Of a stretch of 20,645 bases of DNA, positions 14,551 through 20,645 are shown piece by piece (the first letter of the stretch is position 1; every line of letters begins with the position of its first letter). A model generated the notes under the pieces. The model was not told the DNA's origin and ran no database searches. It worked only from the letters and a program-made list of their open reading frames with translations. The position numbers and the translations under genes were made by a program. Origin of the DNA: Cellvibrionales bacterium UBA2511 (GTDB lineage Bacteria; Pseudomonadota; Gammaproteobacteria; Pseudomonadales; Porticoccaceae); NCBI GenBank assembly GCA_002341315.1, contig DDNV01000085.1, positions 69,420 through 90,064 on the forward strand. The letters are read 5' to 3'.

Positions 14551-15774
14551 CTACTGGCTTTCTGATAACCCCTCTATGTGGATATTCAGTGATTGCTGAA
14601 GCGCCTGCCAATCGTCCCGGGTATTGCTCAATAGTGAATAGTGTGCGTCAGTAACTGTTTCGATAACATCCCTTGTGAGACGGGTTCCGAACTGTGATGT
14701 AGCCTCACCTGTTGCCAGAGATTCCAATATTTTGTCTCCCAAGTTGCTGCGGTAGTGAGCGGGTTCCCAGTACCACTGCATGGCGCGATTTGAGCCAACC
14801 GGTACAGGTTCTTGAATGAAGTTGGATGGACCACTGAAATCCCACAAATTAACGTTTGCTCTGTTCTCTTCAACCACCTCCAGCAACTCGTGTTTCCATG
14901 CGATAAAATCTTCGGTCATACCTAAGTCATCAAGTAGGTGCAGATAGCTGACATGGTATGGGCTGATAAATAACTGCACCTGAATATTCTGCTCGGAAAG
15001 GTCGGCAAGAAAATCGGCAAGAATGGTGTATTGAGGCGAGCGCCGTCCGGTATTAGGTTCGATAGTGGTGAGATCGCGATTTCTCATGTTTCTGTCGAGC
15101 TCTTGCAACTTTTGTATGAACAATGCATTGATGCCCTCATGTCGCAGTATGTTGATGTAACTTGCCGGATCATTGAAGCCGCTCGGACCGATGCTGTTTA
15201 CGGCCGCGCCCTGTTGAAAGATCGTACGTACGCTGGCGATCAAGCCATCAAGTGAAAATAGCAGGGCGGACTTTTCGCGCAGTCGCCCCATACGACCAGA
15301 CCACCCAGGTGTGTATAAAGGCAGCCTGAACAGGTAGTTCGGTGCTGCTTCTTTGGTCTGAGGCTCGGAAAACCGAGCGCGGCGCACTAGAAAATCCAGG
15401 TAGTCTACGCTCATAATTACGCGTTTCAGACCGGGTGTAGAGTCAATAGTGTTGCGTGCATAGTCGGTTTGTAGACGAATTCCTGCGCCAGGCATGGCCT
15501 GATTGTAAACCCTGGCATTGTCAAAGGAGGCGTGTTCGGGGTGCAGAGCCATTTCAGCTCGGGAGTTTCCAACAATCAGCACCTGAGGCGTGAATTCTGG
15601 CCCCCTGTATGCCTTGATTACCCTAACCCGATCTCCCGAGGCCGGTTTGGTGCTGTTAATCCCGGCAACTACCGGAGACCAGTACATGCCGAAGGGGTCG
15701 ATAAACCAGTTTGCCGCGGAGACTATTACAATGATGGCAAGAGTACAAAAGAAAAAGCGATTTAAATAAGCCAT
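14551..15774 (-). CDS. SGNH-like partner of MBOAT acyltransferase
   Basis: A 407-residue protein with one N-terminal membrane anchor (about 6-22), which places the rest in the periplasm. VLIVGNSRAEMALHP (65-79, with Ser71 after GN) looks like the first block of an SGNH hydrolase or AlgJ/AlgX/DltD-like protein, and WYWEPAHYRSNLGDKIL (334-350, His340) like the last block, with Glu337 where Asp is usual. VIMSVDYLDF (119-128) and VQLFISPYH (266-274) fit intermediate blocks. Such proteins act with an MBOAT protein to place acyl groups on exported glycans. The gene follows the MBOAT gene by 10 bases; its AGGAG site overlaps the MBOAT stop codon, indicating coupled translation. The exact reaction (acyl transfer or esterase) cannot be decided from sequence. 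Confidence 0.82.
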   Translation of the reverse strand: MAYLNRFFFCTLAIIVIVSAANWFIDPFGMYWSPVVAGINSTKPASGDRVRVIKAYRGPEFTPQVLIVGNSRAEMALHPEHASFDNARVYNQAMPGAGIRLQTDYARNTIDSTPGLKRVIMSVDYLDFLVRRARFSEPQTKEAAPNYLFRLPLYTPGWSGRMGRLREKSALLFSLDGLIASVRTIFQQGAAVNSIGPSGFNDPASYINILRHEGINALFIQKLQELDRNMRNRDLTTIEPNTGRRSPQYTILADFLADLSEQNIQVQLFISPYHVSYLHLLDDLGMTEDFIAWKHELLEVVEENRANVNLWDFSGPSNFIQEPVPVGSNRAMQWYWEPAHYRSNLGDKILESLATGEATSQFGTRLTRDVIETVTDAHYSLLSNTRDDWQALQQSLNIHIEGLSESQ

Positions 15775-15784
15775 GCCTTGTCTC

Positions 15785-17347
15785 CTAGAACTGGAAGTAT
15801 AGAAATTCGCTTACCTGAAACAGGGTGAGGAACCCTAGTGCAAGGCAGGCTGCGCCGGCTGTTGCCCAGCCCATGCTCGCTTTCCATTGCAGTTTGCGAA
15901 CCCGGGAGAGCATTGGCCACACGCTATCAGTGGTGTCAAAGTGCTGGTCACGCAGTGAGCACCTGACCCAGTTGAACATGTCTTGGACATTGGGCATCAC
16001 CAGAACAATGATCAGCAGGACCGTGATCCACAGCCAAGTGAGCACGAAATCCTGACCGCCACCGAGAGCGACTTGCATGCCGAGAGACTGAAGGAATATC
16101 CCTGCGTCGCCGAGGCGTGCCATTATGCCCTGGGGAAGTGTAAAACCGTGCAATCCGGTCATACTCTGCAGCAGACCAATGGCCCCTTCAAAGGTGGTTG
16201 CACGGAAGAATACCCAGCCCACCACAACGCAGAGCATGGTCACTAGCCAGGCGAGTGCGGAGTATACAGAGCCAGAAGTTTTCAGGGATAGCTTCGACAA
16301 CAAAGCTTGCCATATCTGATGGAGAATGAGGTACAGGCCATGCAGTCCGCCCCATATAATAAAGTTCCAGCCAGCACCGTGCCACAAACCGCCCAGTAGC
16401 ATGGTCGTCATCAGATTGGTGAAGCGCCGTGTCCTGCCACGTCGGTTGCCACCTAATGCGATATAGACATAGTCGCGAAGAAAATGAGACAGGGTGATAT
16501 GCCAACGTCGCCAGAATTCGGTAATACTGGCGGCTTTGTAGGGAGAGTAGAAATTTAGTGGTAATACAATGCCGAACATGCGAGCCAGACCTATAGCCAT
16601 GTCCGAATAGCCTGAAAAGTCAAAGTAGAGCTGGAAGCTGTATGCGAGGGCGCCTCCCCAGGCAGTAAAAAAATCGACAGTCTGTCCGTTGTCTACGGCA
16701 TTGAATACCGGGTTAGCATAGGGAGCAACTCCATCGGCCAGTACCGTTTTCTTGAATAACCCAATGGCAAAAATGCTCAACCCGATCGCGAAATGATTCG
16801 AATCCAAGCAAAAGCGGGTTGTGCGCATGAATTGCGGCAGCATATCTCGATGGTGGACGATTGGACCTGCGATTAACTGTGGAAAGAAGGAAACAAAAAG
16901 CGCGTAATGCAAAAATTTGTATTCTCGGGTAATGCCTCGGTGAGAATCTACCAGGTAAGCTATTTGTTGAAACGTGAAAAAGGAGATCGCCAGAGGCAGT
17001 AAAATATCACTTAGTGACCAGTGGGTGTCGAGCAGGGTGCTCACATTGGATACAAAAAAATTGGCATATTTGTAGTAGGCGAGGAGACCAAGATTTAACG
17101 TGATACCGAAGGTAAGCAGGCCCTTGTGACTGCGACGACCGAGGCGTTTGCCTACCTGAAAATTGAACGCCATGGAGAACAGAATTAGTAACAGGTAAAC
17201 GGGGTTCCACCATGAGTAGAAACCTAGGGAACAGAGAACAAGAACCCCTATAGCGGCCTCGTTGCCGAGATAGCGAGCGCTGAGAAAAAACAGAGCCAGT
17301 GTCGCCGGCAAGAAAAAAATCAGGAATTCAAAAGAGTTGAATAACAT
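15785..17347 (-). CDS. MBOAT-family O-acyltransferase (AlgI-like)
   Basis: A 520-residue multi-pass membrane protein of the MBOAT family. It opens MLFNSFEFLIFFLP, the usual AlgI/PatA-like start, then SLGFYSWWNPVYLLLI (40-55). The family core is present: FDFSGYSDMAIGLARMFGI (242-260), NFYSPYKAASITEFWRRWHITLSHFLRDYVY (265-295, His283) and LLGGLWHGAGWNF (317-329) with the invariant active-site His323. About 10-12 membrane helices are likely. Members move acetyl or other acyl groups from a cytoplasmic donor across the membrane to an exported polymer, with a periplasmic SGNH-type partner, which is the next gene. The ATG has only a weak AGAAG site. The 254 bases upstream contain no gene other than a 17-codon ORF on the other strand, so this pair is probably transcribed separately from the asparagine-synthase-like gene, although read-through from it is possible. 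Confidence 0.93.
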   Translation of the reverse strand: MLFNSFEFLIFFLPATLALFFLSARYLGNEAAIGVLVLCSLGFYSWWNPVYLLLILFSMAFNFQVGKRLGRRSHKGLLTFGITLNLGLLAYYKYANFFVSNVSTLLDTHWSLSDILLPLAISFFTFQQIAYLVDSHRGITREYKFLHYALFVSFFPQLIAGPIVHHRDMLPQFMRTTRFCLDSNHFAIGLSIFAIGLFKKTVLADGVAPYANPVFNAVDNGQTVDFFTAWGGALAYSFQLYFDFSGYSDMAIGLARMFGIVLPLNFYSPYKAASITEFWRRWHITLSHFLRDYVYIALGGNRRGRTRRFTNLMTTMLLGGLWHGAGWNFIIWGGLHGLYLILHQIWQALLSKLSLKTSGSVYSALAWLVTMLCVVVGWVFFRATTFEGAIGLLQSMTGLHGFTLPQGIMARLGDAGIFLQSLGMQVALGGGQDFVLTWLWITVLLIIVLVMPNVQDMFNWVRCSLRDQHFDTTDSVWPMLSRVRKLQWKASMGWATAGAACLALGFLTLFQVSEFLYFQF

Positions 17348-17486
17348 TTACACGCTTCTCTTGGATCGTGTGAGGTGTCGCGTCTGCCTCGTCACCAGTT
17401 GTATTCGCCAAGGGCGTGGCTCAGGACAAGAAGGGTGTAACCTTCGGGGAATTCAAATGCCAGTCCAAGTATCGTGGGAAATCGTC

Positions 17487-17531
17487 CCTCGGATATAATA
17501 ACTTGGCTGGACTGAAGTTGTTATACCGAGG
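17487..17531. promoter_or_regulatory. Large imperfect hairpin in intergenic region
   Basis: Arms 17487-17502 and 17517-17531 form a stem of about 15 pairs (CCTCGG.TATAA.AAC against GTTGTTATACCGAGG) with one bulged A, one T/G pair and a 14-base loop. A further 7-bp inverted repeat (CAGTCCA at 17461, TGGACTG at 17508) competes with it. Read on the plus strand, the right arm covers the start of the GAGGGGGG site of the mini-ORF at 17537, so it could mask that site. Read on the minus strand it lies in the region upstream of the MBOAT gene. A TATAAT lies inside the left arm. Function is unknown. Confidence 0.4.
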
Positions 17532-17536
17532 GGGGT

Positions 17537-17590
17537 ATGAATATCCTTATTGCCAATAAATTACCTTGGGGATCCCGGTTAGAAGAATAG
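17537..17590 (+). other. 17-codon ORF resembling a glycosyltransferase N-terminus
   Basis: An ATG with a very strong GAGGGGGG site one base upstream opens a 17-residue frame (MNILIANKLPWGSRLEE) ending in TAG. MNILIANK is a common opening of GT4-type glycosyltransferases. The ribosome-binding site is too close for ideal spacing but is unusually purine-rich. The frame ends 12 bases before the last base of the convergent asparagine-synthase-like gene. The simplest reading is the surviving 5' tip of a deleted glycosyltransferase gene; a leader peptide or chance are alternatives. Confidence 0.35.
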
Positions 17591-17601
17591 TGGATGGCCT
17601 G

Positions 17602-19467
17602 TTATTGATGCTGGGCCAACCACATTTCCAGCACCATCAGAATCCAGATCAGTTCCCCGTAATAGGCAGCATGCTGATTTCTGTGCAGGTCTATGGTCTG
17701 GTCAATAAACGCGGGTTTGAAAAACTGGCGTTTTTTCAGATTCAGTAGATGGTCATAGGCCATTTCCTGAAGCGGTTTATGGGTTTCCATCCATACCCCA
17801 AACGGCAGGCCGAAGCCCTGTTTGTTCTTGTTGATGGTGTCGTCGTGGAGCCAACCCTTCAGTGCGGCCTTGTAAAAATGGCGCAGGTCGTTGCCTTTGA
17901 TCTTCCAGTCACTGGGTACCCGACATGACAGGTCAATCAGACCGTCATCCAGCATGGGATAAGCGACATCCACGCCAGCCAGTTCACACATGTGACTGAC
18001 CTTTCTGAGGTCGTTATCCGCCAGGGTGTATTGCCAGTCCAGATACAGCATTTTATTGAGCGTGCTGGTGTCAGTCGCCCGATGGTAAGTTTCTCTCAGT
18101 AACTGGAGCGGCGCTTGGGTGTCGACTGTCGCCAGAAATTCATCGTTGAAAATGTCATTTGCGGCATGACGGTGCAGGAAGTTATAACTTTGCAGGCGAT
18201 CGGGTAGCGGGATATTGGCCTGCTGGAGATAGCTTTTTGCCTTGCCGGCCAGTGGTATGGCATTGGGCAGGGCATTGATGAGCGGTTCAATGAATGTGTG
18301 CCGCAGTCCTGCGGGAAATTTCTGGTAGTTTTCAAATACCCGTTGCTTGATATAGCGTTCGTTGCCACCAAACAGCTCGTCGCCACCGTCGCCGGCAAGC
18401 AGGCACTGGATACCGTTTTCGGCGGCCAGTTTCGCGCAGAAGTAAGCGGGCAGGGCAGAGGAGTTGCCGAACGGTTCGTCATAACTGGCGGCGACCATTG
18501 GCAGGGCCTTCACCACATCTTCCGGCGTGACATAGTATTCGTGGAGCTGAATGCCGAAGTGTTTTGCCGTGAGGCGCGCGTAGGCCATCTCATCGTAACC
18601 CTTGGCTGAAAAGCCGATCGAGAATGCATGGGCATTATTCGGACAGATTTCAGCCAGCATGCCGGCGACTGAGGAGCTGTCCAGCCCGCCGCTGAGAAAT
18701 GCCCCCACTTTTACGTCGGGCTTGATGCACCGTTCAACGGCATCTTTTAACTGTGTCTTGAGCTCTGCCCCGAGGCTGGTAAATCCATCCGGCGATTGCT
18801 CCTTGAAGTCGGGCCGAAAGTAATTGCTGACGACGCACTGGTTGTCCGAGTAAAGCAGCAGGTGTCCGGCAGGTAATTTTTTCAGTCGATCAAATATCGA
18901 ATGTGGGCTTGGCACCATGTGAAAATAGACGTAGTCATACAGGCCCTGGGCTTGCAATGTCGCCTGTGCTGCCTCGTCAGTCGGGGTTGTATTGGCAAGT
19001 ATAATGGATGCCGACGAACCGAAAACCAGTCCGTTGTCGATCTCGGTGTAATAAAGCGGGTAACGCCCCATCCGGTCGGTACCCAGCATCACCGTATCCG
19101 CCGAGGTATCGATAACCGCGAAGGCGAACCGCCCTTGTACTGCCTGTAAAAAGCGGCTGCCGTATTCGGCATAAGCCAGCGCCAGTGCCGCGCCATGACC
19201 CTCCTCGCGGGCTGTGCTGGCGAAGTGTTCCTCGGTCCACTGCGGTTGTCCAATCATGGCAAAACTGGACCCGTTATCTGTTTGGTAAAGCGCATCGCTG
19301 CTGGCACAGGCCGATGTGCCGTTTTCGACTGAAATATTTGGCAGTGAGCTATTGGCCGCTGTCACCATTCTGACCAGCGAATTTTTTGGGCTGGATGCTG
19401 ATGATGCAGCGCAGGACCAACCCGCCAGGAAGTGATTGAGCAGCGGCGGCAGGTTGCTGGTAGTCAT
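17602..19467 (-). CDS. Asparagine-synthase-like protein lacking glutaminase Cys
   Basis: A 621-residue homologue of class-B asparagine synthetases. The C-terminal ATP-pyrophosphatase domain is well kept: GAFLSGGLDSSSVAGM (255-270), GYDEMAYARLTAKHFGI, SYDEPFGNSSALP and LLAGDGGDELFGGNERY. The N-terminal half has the fold-typical VQGRFAFAVIDTSADTVMLGTDRMGRYPLYY (110-140), but the extreme N-terminus is MTTSNLPPLL rather than Met-Cys-Gly, and an extra Ser/Ala-rich stretch of about 60 residues comes first. The catalytic Cys2 of glutaminase is therefore absent, so the enzyme should use ammonia or another amine, or join two substrates as beta-lactam synthetase does. The ATG at 19467 is supported by GGAG 8 bases upstream; an earlier ATG at 19497 has none and also gives no Cys2. 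Its neighbours, two XrtA-associated hydrolases, place it where XrtA systems carry an amidotransferase. Confidence 0.88.
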   Translation of the reverse strand: MTTSNLPPLLNHFLAGWSCAASSASSPKNSLVRMVTAANSSLPNISVENGTSACASSDALYQTDNGSSFAMIGQPQWTEEHFASTAREEGHGAALALAYAEYGSRFLQAVQGRFAFAVIDTSADTVMLGTDRMGRYPLYYTEIDNGLVFGSSASIILANTTPTDEAAQATLQAQGLYDYVYFHMVPSPHSIFDRLKKLPAGHLLLYSDNQCVVSNYFRPDFKEQSPDGFTSLGAELKTQLKDAVERCIKPDVKVGAFLSGGLDSSSVAGMLAEICPNNAHAFSIGFSAKGYDEMAYARLTAKHFGIQLHEYYVTPEDVVKALPMVAASYDEPFGNSSALPAYFCAKLAAENGIQCLLAGDGGDELFGGNERYIKQRVFENYQKFPAGLRHTFIEPLINALPNAIPLAGKAKSYLQQANIPLPDRLQSYNFLHRHAANDIFNDEFLATVDTQAPLQLLRETYHRATDTSTLNKMLYLDWQYTLADNDLRKVSHMCELAGVDVAYPMLDDGLIDLSCRVPSDWKIKGNDLRHFYKAALKGWLHDDTINKNKQGFGLPFGVWMETHKPLQEMAYDHLLNLKKRQFFKPAFIDQTIDLHRNQHAAYYGELIWILMVLEMWLAQHQ

Positions 19468-19546
19468 GGTGTAAGCTCCATTTTGTTTGCGGTCCATTTA
19501 TTCGAGTTTGGCGGGGTGGCAATAGCAACCATTATTCAGTAGTTGG

Positions 19547-20467
19547 TCAGTGGTTGTTGTTGGTGTTCTCAGACATTTGATCGGGCTGACCGGTCAAATG
19601 GTCTTTCAGCCATTGTGCTGTTTGCTCGAACAGTTCCGTACGCCAGACCGTCCGGGAAAAGGTATGGTCGGCATCGGCCATGTCATTAAAAAAGATTTTC
19701 TCCTGCAGCCCGGAGCTTTTCCAGATAGCTGAGCTATACGTGAAGTCTTTGAATTCCTGGGCAATGTAGTCGTTGCCACTGGTCAGGATATACGTCTTTC
19801 CCGGAAAGCGTTGTAGACTTTTGGTTAAGCGTTCGGGCAAGGGCAGCGACGTCAGCTCTTCTGTGTCTGAGGCTTTTTTCGAGTCGCCGTTGCGTTTGAA
19901 GGCGTTTTGGGCGACATGCCTGAGCAGTTGTAACCAGGCTTTCAGTGAGCGCATCAGCGAAAACTGGCCGGCCCGGATTTTCTGCCAGAAATGGGGGTCT
20001 CTCAGCCGGTTCCAGTAGTAGTGTTTGAGGTAGGTTTTGGCTTGCCCTGCCTCTGTTCTGATCCAGGGGTTGACCATAAAGATTCCCGCCACCCTGGGAT
20101 CCCTGTAGGCATAAAAAGCGGCGGCCGAGGCGGACTCACACTCGCCCCAGAGCATCACGCGCTTCAGGTTTCCACATTGTTTGAAGAGCGTGTCGATGGC
20201 ACTCCGAATATCGGCATCCATGTCGAGGAACCCGCGAAAAGCGCCGCCGCTGTCACCGGTTCCCCGGTGATCGAAGCGCAATACCGGAATGCCCTGTCGA
20301 GCCAGTTCCCTGCCCAGCACAACAAACTGGCGGTGGGCGCCTACCCGGTATTGAGGGCCGCCGGCCACAATGATGACCACGCCGGTGGTTCCCGCCTGGT
20401 CCGGTGCGTGAACGATGCCCAACAGTGCATCCTCTTCACAGGGGAAAACAACGGCGTGCTCATTCAT
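19547..20467 (-). CDS. XrtA (exosortase A) system-associated hydrolase 1
   Basis: A 306-residue alpha/beta hydrolase matching the exosortase A system-associated hydrolase 1 type. It has VVIIVAGGPQYRVGAHRQFVVLGR (about 30-53), PVLRFDHRGTGDSGG (61-75) and the nucleophile elbow LWGECESASAAAFYA (106-120), in which Cys110 stands where most hydrolases have Ser, as I recall for this family (GLCDAASA). The late histidine is in DADHTFSR. The first residues fit an intact start, MNEHAVVFPC. It overlaps the upstream hydrolase 2 gene by 8 bases (ATGAATGA), so the two are translationally coupled. It is followed after 79 bases without visible features by the asparagine-synthase-like gene. In XrtA loci these hydrolases accompany an acyl-CoA ligase, acyl carrier protein and decarboxylase, but their substrates are not known; those genes would lie to the right of this window. 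Confidence 0.88.
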   Translation of the reverse strand: MNEHAVVFPCEEDALLGIVHAPDQAGTTGVVIIVAGGPQYRVGAHRQFVVLGRELARQGIPVLRFDHRGTGDSGGAFRGFLDMDADIRSAIDTLFKQCGNLKRVMLWGECESASAAAFYAYRDPRVAGIFMVNPWIRTEAGQAKTYLKHYYWNRLRDPHFWQKIRAGQFSLMRSLKAWLQLLRHVAQNAFKRNGDSKKASDTEELTSLPLPERLTKSLQRFPGKTYILTSGNDYIAQEFKDFTYSSAIWKSSGLQEKIFFNDMADADHTFSRTVWRTELFEQTAQWLKDHLTGQPDQMSENTNNNH

Positions 20468-20645
20468 GTTGGGGTACCCCGGTCAGATGACTGATGGTCT
20501 CGTTCACCAGATTGGGTGCCAGGGTCCGTTCGTGAGCCTGCCAGAAGGCGGGGCCTATACTGGTCAGATGTTCAATCTGTTTTCCCTCGGAGCGCCATTG
20601 TTCGATGGTTTTAAGGTCGGCGCGGGGGGTGCTCCGCTCTTCACT
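20460..20645 (-). CDS. XrtA system-associated hydrolase 2, C-terminal fragment
   Basis: Sixty-one codons and a TGA enter from the right edge. The peptide includes LKTIEQWRSEGKQIEHLTSI, then GPAFWQAHERTLAPNLVNET, which resembles the C-terminal end of exosortase A system-associated hydrolase 2, where a Gly-Pro-x-Phe-Trp stretch and an acidic helix close the protein. The catalytic part lies outside the window. The stop overlaps the start of hydrolase 1 by 8 bases, matching the paired gene order known for XrtA loci. The identification rests on a short piece plus the neighbour, so it is moderately sure. Confidence 0.65.
   Translation of the reverse strand, partial: SEERSTPRADLKTIEQWRSEGKQIEHLTSIGPAFWQAHERTLAPNLVNETISHLTGVPQHE

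Noticed and set aside
14526..14555. 9-base direct repeat AGCTCTACT separated by 12 bases
   Set aside because: Too short to indicate a target-site duplication or attachment site without any mobile gene nearby; likely chance.
19991..20494. Plus-strand ORF of 167 codons opposite XrtA hydrolase 1
   Set aside because: Antisense to a recognised hydrolase with intact motifs; no ribosome-binding site or domain pattern.
1..20645. CRISPR arrays, tRNA or rRNA genes, transposases and integrases
   Set aside because: I saw no regularly spaced repeats, cloverleaf-like sequence, or recombinase motifs in any frame.

Overview
The window reads as part of a gammaproteobacterial chromosome (an inference from protein character, roughly balanced base composition and dense operons; I cannot name the genus). 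It is dominated by a locus for modifying, exporting and processing a cell-surface or extracellular polysaccharide. The left edge holds the 3' part of an hflC-type SPFH gene, probably outside the locus. The right edge holds two hydrolases of the exosortase A (XrtA)/PEP-CTERM type next to an asparagine-synthase-like gene, a neighbourhood known from XrtA-associated exopolysaccharide clusters.

Layout. (1) 2-676, plus: hflC-like 3' fragment, ending at a convergent stem-loop. (2) 727-6615, minus: a compact run transcribed from 6615 downward: a MOP-family flippase, a sulfotransferase, a polysaccharide pyruvyl transferase, an ATP-grasp/low-molecular-weight tyrosine phosphatase fusion, and a membrane-anchored alpha/beta hydrolase. 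(3) 6616-6903: divergent control region. (4) 6904-13245, mostly plus: two different CE4 deacetylases, a sugar-transfer-type ATP-grasp protein, and two tandem diverged paralogues of a PP-loop ATPase with a QueC-like four-cysteine site; a secreted TPR protein lies on the minus strand between the deacetylases. (5) 13246-13548: no intact gene, but a broken minus-strand coding remnant. (6) 13549-14472, plus: a protein of unknown function. (7) 14551-17347, minus: an MBOAT acyltransferase followed by an SGNH-like partner. (8) 17348-17601: a large imperfect hairpin and a 17-codon ORF resembling the first residues of a glycosyltransferase. (9) 17602-20645, minus: asparagine-synthase-like protein with no N-terminal cysteine nucleophile, XrtA-associated hydrolase 1, and the C-terminus of hydrolase 2.

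How the genes may work together (inference): the flippase moves lipid-linked repeat units across the inner membrane. The pyruvyl transferase, sulfotransferase, CE4 deacetylases and MBOAT/SGNH pair could add pyruvate ketals and sulfate, remove N- or O-acetyl groups, and add O-acyl groups. The ATP-grasp proteins, the two PP-loop proteins and the asparagine-synthase-like protein all belong to families that activate carboxyl or carbonyl groups with ATP, so a further amide-type or amino-acid modification is possible. No glycosyltransferase, polymerase, chain-length regulator or exosortase is visible, so the backbone machinery must lie elsewhere.

The most unusual items are the tandem QueC-like PP-loop pair beside an ATP-grasp gene, the ATP-grasp/phosphatase fusion, the asparagine-synthase homologue without a glutaminase nucleophile, and the two places (13316-13545 and 17487-17590) that look like scars of gene loss or cassette exchange.
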